Assembly: GCA_028571685.1 (NCBI GenBank)
Contig: CM053141.1
Span: 248,001 to 312,000, forward strand
Source: Heterohyrax brucei
Taxonomy: Eukaryota; Chordata; Mammalia; Hyracoidea; Procaviidae
Reading direction: 5' to 3'
DNA length: 64,000 nt
The notes under the pieces are model-generated. The model was not told the DNA's origin and searched no databases. It saw only the letters and a program-made list of their open reading frames with translations. Shown piece after piece: positions 29,304-40,260 of this stretch; the stretch's first letter is position 1, and each line of letters begins with the position of its first letter. The position numbers and the translations under genes were made by a program.

Positions 29304-30960
29304 GTCTCATTGTGGGCCCTCAGGCCCCTGAAAACTGTGCTTCCTACCAGCAGTCTATGTTGGTAGCCATGCACTGTCTAGTTCTTCAGGGTTTTTGTTT
29401 TTCGTTCTCCCTGGGAAGCTTTGCTGTCTCTGTCTCTAACCCTCCCGCCAAGCTGTTGGGCCATCCTGCCCCCATCCTGCCCCCATCCTGCCCTCATCCT
29501 GTCCTCATGTACCCTCCGTCCCCTGAGGTCCCCCTGGTTCTGGCCTGTCAGCTGTAATTGACAGAGAGAGCTGCCCAGAGGCAGCTCACTGAGAGTTGTC
29601 AAAGGGACCCCAAAGTCTCCAGAGAGTTTACCAGGTACACAGGAGGTTTGGAGGTCAGAACAGCATTGACCCCTCAGTGTCATGCTGGACTCAGTGAGAC
29701 CTTAAGCAGTGCTTCAGTGCTGAGGGAAAATTATTTTCAACCTTGAATCCTATCCTGGCCCAGGCCATCATTGGCTCTACACGCAGACTAAGATTTTAAA
29801 GGCAATTTCTTCCTTGTTTCCATTCCCTAGGAAACTGCTGAAGGACTTCCAGCAAAAGCAAGTGAAAAAACCTAGGAGGAGGAAGGTCTGGAATTCAGGA
29901 AACATGGGAAGCAGTGTAAAGGGGTGTCAGCGTAAAGGTGATAGATTGTCAAACTTCCCAGTGGGAAGTTCACAAAGAGACATTTCACAGAAATGTTAGA
30001 GGATCTGGGAGGACTGACAGATTTAAGAAGCTGAGCAGATAAGTACCATGCAGTCTGGGCTGTTGGGGGGATGCTAAATGGCAAAGGGAACCACTTAGTT
30101 ACCTGGCTCCCTGCACCCCACCTCCCTCACCCCACCTCCTTTCTCTCCTCTCCACCACCTTCCCTCTGCATCCTCTAGGCTGTTCTGGGACCACAGCAGG
30201 GATCAAGGTGAACATGAGTTCCTGCCCTCAGATCCTACACTGAGGAAGGGGAGAAGCAGTAAACCCAGCTCTCAGGTAGTTGGTGTGGTGACCAGCTGGT
30301 GCCCTGCTGGAGAGAAGTGTGGGGGCAGGACAGTTGGTGGAAGTGGGGAGGCATTCCAAGCAGAGGGACTGGCTTCTGTGAAGCTTCCCCTGCTCTCGGA
30401 ATAGGACAGGTCTTTTTGTACAAACCTCTTTTGCTGTGGGCCTTGGGGACAAGCACAGGGTGCAGCCAGGGGTGAGGCCTGTGCCTGAAGTGCAGTGTGA
30501 GAGAAGGACCAAAAGGGTGGACATTCTCATTTTCTCTTGTGCCCTGGGCTGGGCAGCCTTGTCAGCATTGCTTCTGCCACAGGAAACAGCCAAAGAAACA
30601 TCTCATTCCAGCTAGTTCCCAGGTGAGGTTTGAGGCTGGGAGTTGCTCCTGAGAAAGGGAGGTGCTGTCTTCCTGCTCAGGGAGGGCCTGCAGAGCCCAG
30701 ATCCCCAGGGTTATCTGCCAGGGGTGCCTTCCTACACTCCTGGGTCTCCCCAGCCATCAGCCTACCCACAGCAGATGTGCCTCCTCCCCCTGCAGCTCCA
30801 CAATCCCACCTACCCCCAGACACTGATCAGAAGAGCACTGCGTGCTGCTTGTGAAGATGTTCACAAGGAACCTCAGGGCCATTCGGACCTTGTTTGTGCA
30901 TGAGGGGTTTGCAAAAAGGGGATCAAGAGCTAGCGACTGGTTCTAACTAGTTACAAAGGG
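29304..30960. other. Intergenic between PDCD6 and L1
   Basis: No gene recognised. There is a small 12-bp tandem ('catcctgccccc') at about 29460-29510 and a pyrimidine-rich stretch at about 30110-30180. Confidence 0.4.
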
Positions 30961-33900
30961 TAATACAGAGGCGGGGCCAAGATGGCGACTAGACACAGGT
31001 CTCCCAGATTCTCGGTGAGAACTAAGGCCTAGAAAAACAGTTGAACTGAGCAGTGTGGATATCCTGGGAGCCCCAAGATACGGCATAGGGTTGTGAAATT
31101 GGACTGGGTGACAGAAGGGGGAAACTATAGCTCTGTCAGAGCCGAGGCAGTGGTGCACTGAGTCCCGCTTCTGCTGACACGTCAGCTGAGAGAGGATTAC
31201 GGGTATGGACACCTTCTTTGTTAACCATGAGACTGACGCTGGGACTGTCAAGTCTGAGGGCCTGGCCCAGGCCAGCTACTATGCTGAATTGCATTGCCTA
31301 AGTAAACAACATATCCCACAGCAGAGAGACTGTGTGGTACAGCCACATGTAGAGAACCCAGCAGTGGCTGGTGACCAAGGGTGCCAGTGCCCCTACCCCT
31401 TTCCGAGCTGTACCATAGATACTGCTGACTCACTGCGGAAGAGGCAGCTCAAACAGGATGCCATCCTGGTCAGCTGAGAGGTGGAGTCAGCCACACCTGA
31501 GGGTTCAGCTGGGGTAATTACCACACTGAGCGACAGTGCCCATCTGTATAGTGCTTCTCCCTGTATTTATGACAACTGTACTTAGCAGCTGGTGGCTCTG
31601 TGCGGCAGTGCCCTAACCACTCTCTTCTTTGAGTCATATCATAGCATCTGTTCACAGCACTGTCTTTTGTCAGCCAGGTGGCGAGGCCTGCCCTCTCAAG
31701 GGCCCAGCTGCTATCAGCTGCCACTGGTCAATGCCTCTCAGCAGAAAAGCGGTTTTTAAGATAAGTGCATCTAGAGAGTGCAGTGGTGACTGGCAGCCAA
31801 GTGTGGCAGTCCCATTTTGACCACCATTCTCTGAGCCATGTCATAGTGTTGCCTTAGGGTCCCCAGAGATCCCATAAGTAGAGTGCCATCTTTGCGAGCC
31901 AGGAGGTGGGGCCTGTCACCCCTGAGGGCTTGGCTGCTTTCCACTACCACTGGATAGCACTCCTGTCAGCAGAAAAGCAGTTTTTAAAATAAGCACATCT
32001 AGAGAATGCAGCGGTCCCTAGTGGCTGTGTGTGGTGGCATCTTCTCCTCTCTTCACTGACCTACACCACAGTCTCAACTGGCATGACACCTGAGAGTTGG
32101 CACAAATAGCTCACCGCCTTTATCAGCCAGGAGGCAGGGCCTGCCACCCCTGAAGGCTCAGCTGAGCCCAGCCACCAAGCGAAGCAGCATTGCAGGGCTT
32201 GACAGTGTCTGTATTTCCAGAAAAGCTATACACAAGTCTGCTGAACCTAGAGAACACAGCAGGGGCTGGCAGCCAAGTGTAGCAATGCCCCTACTCCCTT
32301 CTTAGAGCTATGCCACAGCCCTCATTGGTGTAACACCGGTGAAACTGAACTGCTTTTTGATGATGTGAAGGCAACAGTCACTACCTAGCCATTTAAAGAA
32401 GCAGACTACCATGGCTCTGGAAAACTCTCAAAGAATCAAAATACTTCCAAGATAAAGGAGCCTTTCTGAAATTATTGGAGGTAGAATACAAAATTATGTA
32501 TAGAGCCCTTCTAGAGATTAAGTGCAGCAGAACAAAATGAAAAATTAAGTAAACTGTGTGAACTGATAGAATGTCAACAATCTGAAATCCAAGAGATCAA
32601 TAATAAAGTGACAGACAATTTAACACAAAGCCAAAAGAGGAGGCTTGAGTAAACAGAATGCAGAATTAGTGAGACTGAAGATAAAGCAACTGACACCATT
32701 TATGAGGAGAAATCAGAGAAGGAAAAAAACAAGAAAAATGAAGTGTTCAGCATGTGGGACTCTATCAGTTGGAGTTTCTGAGCAGGGAGAGGTAATGAAA
32801 TACAGAGAAAATTGTTGAAGAATATCAAACACTACAAAAACTAGACCCCCAAAGAAAGACACCAAAACATAATCAAACTTAATAGAATGAAACACAGAGA
32901 CTCTTAAAGGCAGCTAGGCTTAAAGCAAAACTAACATACAAAGGGAAGCCCTGTAGGCTCTCCTCTGACTTGCAGATGGTATATATTTGCATGCTGGCAA
33001 GAAAGCAGTGGGATGACACATACAAAGCGAAGAAAAACGTCCAAGCGAGAATTCTATAGCCTGCAAAATTGTCTCTCAAATATGGCAGTAAATTTAAGAC
33101 ATTTTAAAATAAACAGAAGCTTCCAGACTTTGCAGAAAACAAAACTACAAGAAATACTAAAAGAAGCTCTTTGTATAGAAAAACAATAACATCAGGTGTA
33201 TACTTAAGGATGCAATGCAGGACACAGCATCTGGAGTCCTACTCAGAGAAGTCACAAAAGCAAAGCTAAAATAGTAAAAGTAGGGAAACATCGTAACAAG
33301 TAAACTATAATATCATCACATTGTAAAGAGGGATATATTTAAGTAGTTATAACCTTTTCAGATGGAGAGGAAGTTAAGGAGATACACAGAAGTTAAAAGA
33401 CTGGTTTAAACTTAGAACATTAAGGGAGAATCAAAGGGGTAGCCACAAAGGAAACTAACAATGCTACATATCAAAACAAGGAACATAATACAGAAGTCTC
33501 AACAGACAGCATTAAAAACCAGCATTAAAAAGAATGAAAAGAAAACCCATAAAGAAAAATGACCTGGAACGGAAAATTAAGATGAACAAAGAAAATATCA
33601 ACAGCACAAAAATAAAGGCACCAAAATGACAACATTAAACACATACCTATCAATAATTACACTGAATGTAAATGGGTTGAAGGCTTCAATAAATAGGCAG
33701 AGAGTGACAGCTTGGATCAAAAAACATGATTTGTCTATATGTTGCTTACAAGAAACATACCTTAGATATGAACTGAAAGTCAAAGGATGGAAAAATACAT
33801 ACCAAGCTAACCACGTGCAAAGGAGCAGGAGTCACGATACTAATCTCATAAAATAGATTTTAATGTAAAATCCACCATTGTAGACAAGGATGGCCACTAC

Positions 33901-35675
33901 TGCTGAAAGTTTCAGTACGTAAGCAGAATACAACAATATTAAATATGCACCCAATATCAGAGCATCTAAATACATCAAACAAATGCTGACAACACTGAAA
34001 AATGAGACAGACCACAGTAACAGTAGGAGACTTTAAACACTCCACGTTCAGTAACGGACAGATCATCCAGTAAAAAGCTAAAGAAAGACACAAAGATCTG
34101 CTTGTGGCAATCAACTTCATTGACATACACAGAACTTTTTACCCAACAACAGATAGGTACACTTCTCTTCAAATGTACCCATATTCTTCAGAATAGACCA
34201 CATATTAGGCCATAAAGCAAATCTCAACAAAATCCAAACCACTGAATTATTGCAAAGCATCTTCTCAGACCATAAAGAGAGAAAAGTTAATAGCATAAAA
34301 AACATGGGTAGAGATTTGAACTCATGGAAACTGAATAATACCTGGCTCAAAAATTCCTGGGTTATAGAAGAAATCAAGGATGCAATAAAGAAATTCATAG
34401 AATCAAATGAGAATGAAAACACATCCTCACAGAACCTATGGGATACAGCCAAAGCAGTGCTCAGATGTCAGTTTATCTCTCTAAATGGACACATCCGTAA
34501 TGAAGACAGGGCTCAAACTGAAAATATAACTTGAACAAGTAGAAAGAGAACAACAAAAGAACCCTTTGGGCAGCAGAAGAAAACAGATAATAAAGATTAG
34601 ACCAGAACTAAAGGAGTTAGAGAATATAAAAATAACAGAATTAACAAAATCAAAAGCTGTTTCTTGAAAAGATTAACAGAATTGATAAGCCACTGGCTAA
34701 ACTTAGCAAAAGAAAAACAGCAGAAGAAACAAATAACCTGAATAAGAAATTAGATGAGAGTTGTCTCAACAGACCCAACCAAAATCAAAAGTGTCATAAC
34801 ATAATACTATGAAACACTGTAGTGTAACAGATTTGAAAACCTACAGGAAATGGACAAATTTCTAGACTCACACCAGCTACTAAAATTATCCCAAGGAGAA
34901 ATAGAACAACTTAATAAACCCATCACAGAAGATTGAGAAAGTAATCAAAAACTACTAACCAAAAAAAGTCCTGGTCCAGATGGCTTCACCAGAGGATTCT
35001 ACCAAACTTCTAGAAAGGAGTTAATTCCAATTCTACTGAAGCTGTTTCACAACATAAAACAGTACGGAATACTCCCAAGTTCATTCTATGAGTCCAGCAT
35101 AACCCTGATACTACAAAGCCAGGGAAAGATCCCACACACACAAAAAGAAAATTACAGACCAACATCACTCATGAACCTAGATGCAAAAGTCACCAAAATC
35201 CTAGCCAGCAGAATTCAACAACATATCAAAAAAATAATTCATCATGACCAATTTGGATTCATACCAGGGATGCGAGGCTGGTTCAACATCAGGAAAACAA
35301 TGTGATCAACCACATAAATAGCACAAAGGATGTGAATCACCTGATTTTGTCAATCGATTCAGAAAAGGCATTTGACAAAGTCTGACCCCATTCATGTTAA
35401 AAAAAAAAAAAAACAAAAACAGCAAAATAGGAATAGAAAGGAAATTCCTCAATGCAATAAGGGGCATCCAAGCAAAGCCAACTGCCAACATCATCCTGAA
35501 TGGAGAGATACTGAAAGAATTCCCCCTGAGAATGGGAACTAGACAAAGATTCCCACTGACACCATTTCTATTTAGCATTGTGCTACAGGTTCTTGCCAGA
35601 GCAATCAGACAAGACAAAGAAATAAAGGACATCTGCACTGGCAAAGTGGAATTAAAAATATCCTATTTATAGATG

Positions 35676-35716
35676 GTCGCCATGAGTCGACTCCAACTTG
35701 ACGGCACTTGGCTGGC
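35676..35716 (+). mobile_element. 41-bp AfroSINE/RTE tail insertion with TSD
   Basis: The segment 'gtcgccatgagtcgactcca' ... 'ggcacttggctggc' is the extreme 3' end of the AfroSINE. It is flanked by 11-bp direct repeats 'atttatagatg' (35665-35675 and 35717-35727) that duplicate the L1 sequence at the RT catalytic motif. The insertion is almost wholly 5'-truncated. Confidence 0.85.
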
Positions 35717-36584
35717 ATTTATAGATGATATGATTGTATACACAGAGAACCCTAAAGAATAGATAAGTAAACTACTGAAACGAATAGAAGAGTTCAGCAA
35801 AGTATTAGGATATAAGATAAACATCAGTAAATTATCAGTAGGATTCCTTTACACCAACAAAGATCATCAAAAAGGAAATCATCAAATAAATACCATATAC
35901 TATTGCCCCCAAGAAGATAAAATTCCTAGGAATAAATCTAACCAGAGAATTAAGAGACCTATACAGAGAAAATTACAAGACCCAATCGCTGGAAACCAAA
36001 AGAGACTCGTATAAGTGGAGAACCCTAACCTTGCTCATGGACAGGAAGACTTAATTGTGAAAACGTCCATTTTACCCAAAGCAATCTACATATACAAAGC
36101 AATCCCAATACGAATTCCAGTATTATTTTTTAATGAGATGGAGAAAAAAATCACCAACTTTGTCTGGAAAGGGAAGAATCCCCGAATAAGTAAAGCACTA
36201 CTGAAGAAGAGGAACACAGTGGGAGGCTTCACACTACCTGACCTTAGAACCTACTACACTGTCACAGTAGTTGAAACAGCTGGGTACTGGCACAAAAAGA
36301 GACATATAGAGACCAGTGGAACAGAGTTGAGACCCAGAAATCTCACCATCCTCTTATGAACAGTTGATATTCGACAAAGGCCTAAAGATCATAAACTGGG
36401 GTAAAAATAGTCTCTCTAACAAATGATGTTGGCAAAGTTGGATATCCATCTGCAAAAAACTGAAACAAGACCCATATCTCGCACCTGACACAGAATCTAA
36501 CTCAAAATGGATCAGAGAACTAAATATGAAACCTAAAACTATAAAGACCATACAAGAAAAAATAAAATCAACAATGGAAGTTCT

Positions 36585-36813
36585 TTTTTTTCTTTTATTT
36601 AATATGACTGAGTGAAAATGTACATTCCCATATAAATTTACATGCCCACCTATATGCAGCTTCCACTGTTCTCCCTGTCCGGTGACAGCACACTATTCCT
36701 CTCTGCTCCATACATGTCTCATCCTCCCAACAGTCTCCTTTCCCCTCCTCTCCACCCACTCTCCTTCCTCCAGCCAGAGGTCAGCAGGATGATATCCTAT
36801 AGATGTATAGAAC
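36585..36813 (-). mobile_element. Antisense 3' end of a LINE inserted in L1 ORF2
   Basis: Begins with a T run ('tttttttcttttatttaata'), the complement of a poly(A) tail, then 'gactgagtgaaaatgtacat', resembling an L1 3' UTR. It is flanked by 'caatggaagttct' (36572-36584) and 'cattggaagttct' (36814-36826), a 13-bp target-site duplication with one difference. Confidence 0.75.
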
Positions 36814-38515
36814 CATTGGAAGTTCTAATAGACAGACTGCAAAACCTGACCAACAATGCACAAACAACAGGAGAGACAATAGATAAATGGAAACTACTAT
36901 AAATCAAGCACTTATGCTTATCCAAAGACTTTACCAAGAGAGTTAAAAGGCTACCTACAGAACAGGAAAAAAAATTTGGTAACTACATATCAGATCAATG
37001 TCCAACTTCCATAATCTATAAGGTACCGCAAAATATCGACAAGAAAAAGGTAAATAACCCAATTAAGCAATGGACAAAGGAGATGCACAGACACTTCACC
37101 AAATAAGACACTGAGGTAGCCAAAAGACACATGAGGAAATGCTCGCAGTCATTAGCTGTTTAGAGAAATCCAAATAAAAACTACATTGAGACACTGTCTC
37201 ACCCCAGTAAGGTTGACAATAATCCAAAAAACACAAATGCTGGAGACAGTGTGGAGAGATTGGAAGTCTCCTGCACTGCTGGTGGGAATGCAAAGTGGTG
37301 CAACCTCTTTGAAAAGCAATTTGGTGCTTCCTTAAAAAGAAATAAAGGGTGTCATATGGGCAGACACAGGCACGCAAATGTTTATTGCAGCACAGTCCAC
37401 AATAGCAAAAAGATGGGATCAACCCAGGTGCTCAACAGATGAATGAATCAACCAACCATGGTACATATACTCAATGGAACACTATGCAATGATGAAGAAC
37501 AATGATGATTTTAGGAAGCATCTCATAACCTGGGTTCAACTAGAAGACACTATGCTGAGTGAAACCAGTCAGCAGCAAAAGGACAAGTATGGTATGAGAC
37601 CTCTGCTATAAGGACTGAAAAATAGACTTAGGTGTAGAAGGAAGACTCTTTGATGGTTATAAGGGTGGGGATGGAGGGAATAGGGTTGGTAGGAATTTCG
37701 GTTAGGTGAAGGGAGTAACAGCAGGCCGAGGGCAGATCAGCATAACTGGACTACACTGTAAACTGAAAAGTCTTCTAAACCGAACCCAATATTTCAAAAG
37801 AGAGAGTAGCAGGGATGGGAGTCTGAGGATCATGTTTTCTGGGGACATCGAGGCCCACTGGCGTAACTAGTCCTTTGCTAAAAGAGTCGTCTGTACCCCA
37901 TGTTGGTGAGTGGTATCTGGGGTCTTAAAAGCTAGCAAGCTGCATCTGAGGTACATCAAATAGTCCCAACTCATCTGGAAGAAATGACCAAGGAACAAAG
38001 ACATGAGGATAAAAGAGCCCAGGAGACAGAAGGAACCATGGGAATGGGAGACTTTCTGACCAGAAGAAGCAGATAGGGCCCGGACACCTCCAAAGGCAAC
38101 CGTGATGGCAGACACAAGATAAAAAAGAGGCGTGCAGTTCACGAACTCTAAGACCAGAACTGAGGGTCTGACAGCCTGGAGGGTCCCCTGGGAACATGGC
38201 CCCTAGAGCTGCTGCTGCTGCTCCTCTCCTGACCAGAAACCAGTACTGAGGAATGAGCTGGACTCGGGGACACAGTGTGAGGATATGGTATGTGTACATT
38301 ATGGTTTTATACCTTTCTAGGAGGCTGTCCTAGTGGTATCTTTCTAGATGGGAGAGATGAGGGCAGAGAGGAGAAGACAGGTCAGGGTGGAGAGATGGAA
38401 GGTGCAGAGGGGAGAGAAGTGCTGCCGCGGGGTGAGGAGAGCAGATGCAGCTGCAGACAGGTGGCCGTGCAGTATTGATGTGGACTGTGCACTTACACTT
38501 AATCACAACTAAAAA

Positions 38516-38760
38516 GACAAGTACAATACAGTGGGGCGTCTCTGCACATCCCATTCACTGGCACTCCTGTCCTCCGTCTATGAAGCAGCAGGTAAGCAAA
38601 TGCCTGCTCGTTCCAGGCAAATCAACACTGTAGCAAAAATTCAACAGGACTAGGGGACCACGGCTGCGATGTGTATCGACATCCTTCCGACGACAGGAAC
38701 AGGGATTGGTGGTGGAGTATCTGCGGGAGATCTTTTTAGATAGGATCAGCACGCACAGAG
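38516..38760. other. Sequence between L1 and CpG island, unassigned
   Basis: No gene or repeat recognised. Confidence 0.4.
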
Positions 38761-39837
38761 GCCCCGATGCAGCCCTGCCCGTCCTGTTCAGAGGACGCCC
38801 AGGAGGCCAGGGTGCAGGAAGGACCGAGGGCCGCCTGGGAGACTGGCCGGGCTCAGCCAGAGCCTGATCGAGTCAGGCTGACCGCCGATCCGAGAACCGA
38901 CCGCAGAGGGCAGCAGCGCGCGCGGGAGACCCGACGGGGGAGACCCTGGGCTCCGGGAAGGGACGCCCGGGGCCGGGGGAGACCGCGGCGGTGCTGGCGG
39001 GCCAAGCGTGGGTTCAGCAGGCACCGGACCTGAGGGGGGCGTTGGGCGACCCCCAGCGGGGCCAGGCGAGGGCGGCGGCGCCCTGGCCTGGGGCGCCCCT
39101 CGAAGTTGGGAAGGCTCGTGGGGGCTCCTTGAGGACCTGCAGTCCGAGTCCCCCAGGGGGCGGCCGAGGAATGCTAGGTTCTCTGCGCCTCTGCGAGGGC
39201 ACCACCCTGTGGAACCCCACTAGTCCCTCACGAGAAGTACCCTCGAAAGCCCGGCCTCCCCAGACGCTCATCCGGGCCTGCTGCATTGTCCTGGGGTCAC
39301 CGCAGGGGGGCGTATCTGGGTCAATAAGTATTAATAATTTATTACGGGCAAAACTCTTCGGTCCTTTCAGATCCTTGCGCTGACTCCACGGGGCAGGAGG
39401 GGCAGGACGCATTGTGTCCCCATGTTACCGTGGCCAGCGGTCTGCACGCGGGTTGTGCGGGGCGCAAGGCCGCCGGAAGAGGGACCAGGACCCGCTCCTG
39501 CGGGACGTCCAGGTGTGCGGGCGGGAGGCAGGAGACGGCTGCGGGACTCTGGCCAGGCGCAGGGCGCCCAGGGCCTGGGGGTCGCAAGGGGCTCTGCGGT
39601 AGACCCCGACCCGGACAGGCGCTGACCCTGAAGGAGTGACCTGCGCCCACAGGGCCACGGCAAACGCATGGCACGCCCCCTCACCCCGACGGGCGCTTTC
39701 CAGCGGCGCAGGGCGGGACCCCCACCCCGCACGAGCACCGGCGGAGAGCCCCGGGCGCCGCATCTGGGAGGGACTGCGCGCGGGCGCCCCCTGCCGCCTC
39801 CGGCCGTCCGCGGGGTGGGGCCGCGAGCGGGGCGGGC

Positions 39838-39847
39838 TCGCGTGCGA
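39838..39847 (+). promoter_or_regulatory. AhR/ARNT response element (XRE/DRE)
   Basis: TCGCGTGCGA fits the extended consensus TNGCGTG(A/C)(G/C)A exactly, about 140 bp before the putative exon-1 donor. Further GCGTG cores without full flanks occur at about 39005 and 39446 (complement). Confidence 0.6.
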
Positions 39848-39986
39848 AGGGACAGTCCTCCGGCGCCCGCCGCCGACACCTGGTCCCGGGATGCGAGCGC
39901 CCGCGGCCGCACTGCCCCAGCCCCGCGCCGGGGCCAGCTCCCCTCGTGGGCTCGCCTGAGACTCCAGGGGCCCCCCTCCGACCCTG

Positions 39987-39992
39987 GTAAGT
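39987..39992 (+). promoter_or_regulatory. AHRR: Candidate splice donor of AHRR non-coding exon 1
   Basis: GTAAGT preceded by 'gaccctg', inside the CpG island. Exon extent and use are inferred. Confidence 0.45.
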
Positions 39993-40260
39993 AACATGAT
40001 GGGGGCGCCCCGGGACGGAGACCCCAAAGGAGACTCGGCGGTGCCCGTGGGGCACGGCCTGGACCCTCCTCCTACCGTGCCCCGCTTCTCCACCCACCCT
40101 TCCACCCCGAGCCTCGGGGGCCATTGGACCGGCAGAAACACTGGGGTGCGAGCGGCCATTTCTTGTTCCAAAATAAAACTGGTTTTCGAGGGAAGCGTGT
40201 CCCAGCACATCCTCCGGTCCCTGTGGGGGGTCCCCCTCACCCCCTCATGAACCCAAACCC

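Larger units (their letters stand above)
33626..37610 (+). pseudogene. L1 ORF2 pseudogene (endonuclease-reverse transcriptase)
   Basis: The open start 'MTTLNTYLSIITLNVNGLKA' is the L1 endonuclease N-terminus, followed by 'DLSICCLQETYLRYE'. Reverse-transcriptase signatures follow in broken frames: 'SPGPDGFT' near 34970, '[14 protein letters not shown]' near 35155, '[11 protein letters not shown]' near 35240 and the catalytic 'FIDDMIVYTENP' near 35718. In life this protein nicks DNA and reverse-transcribes L1 RNA at the nick. Here it is interrupted by stops and two insertions, so it is inactive. Confidence 0.9.
30960..38515 (+). mobile_element. Long degenerate L1 LINE, 5' UTR to 3' tail
   Basis: Starts with 'aggcggggccaagatggcga', an L1 promoter-type start. 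It has a GC-moderate 5' UTR to about 32340, an A-rich ORF1-like region (about 32380-33600), ORF2 from 33626, and a 3' UTR ending 'cacttaatcacaactaaaaa' near 38515. The 3' end matches the antisense tails at 15.13 and 28.10 kb. Two later insertions lie inside (35676-35716 and 36585-36813). Stops and frameshifts throughout make it dead. Confidence 0.85.
38760..40260 (+). promoter_or_regulatory. AHRR: CpG island, probable AHRR promoter
   Basis: A dense CpG and GC-rich block 12 kb upstream of the first AHRR coding exon and in line with it. It contains a strong donor (CTG|GTAAGTAA at 39986/39987) that could end a non-coding first exon and splice to the 52438 acceptor. It also contains a full-consensus AhR response element (39838-39847). 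AHRR is a classic AhR target, which fits. The long open frames on both strands here are a by-product of GC content. Confidence 0.65.

Noticed and set aside
30960..38515. Reverse-transcriptase region considered as a possible viral insertion
   Set aside because: Endonuclease N-terminus, L1 promoter-type start and A-rich 3' tail identify it as an L1 LINE, dead through stops and insertions.
39425..40240. 271-codon minus-strand open frame in the second CpG island
   Set aside because: Same GC-driven composition. Several frames on both strands are open here and no family motif is visible.
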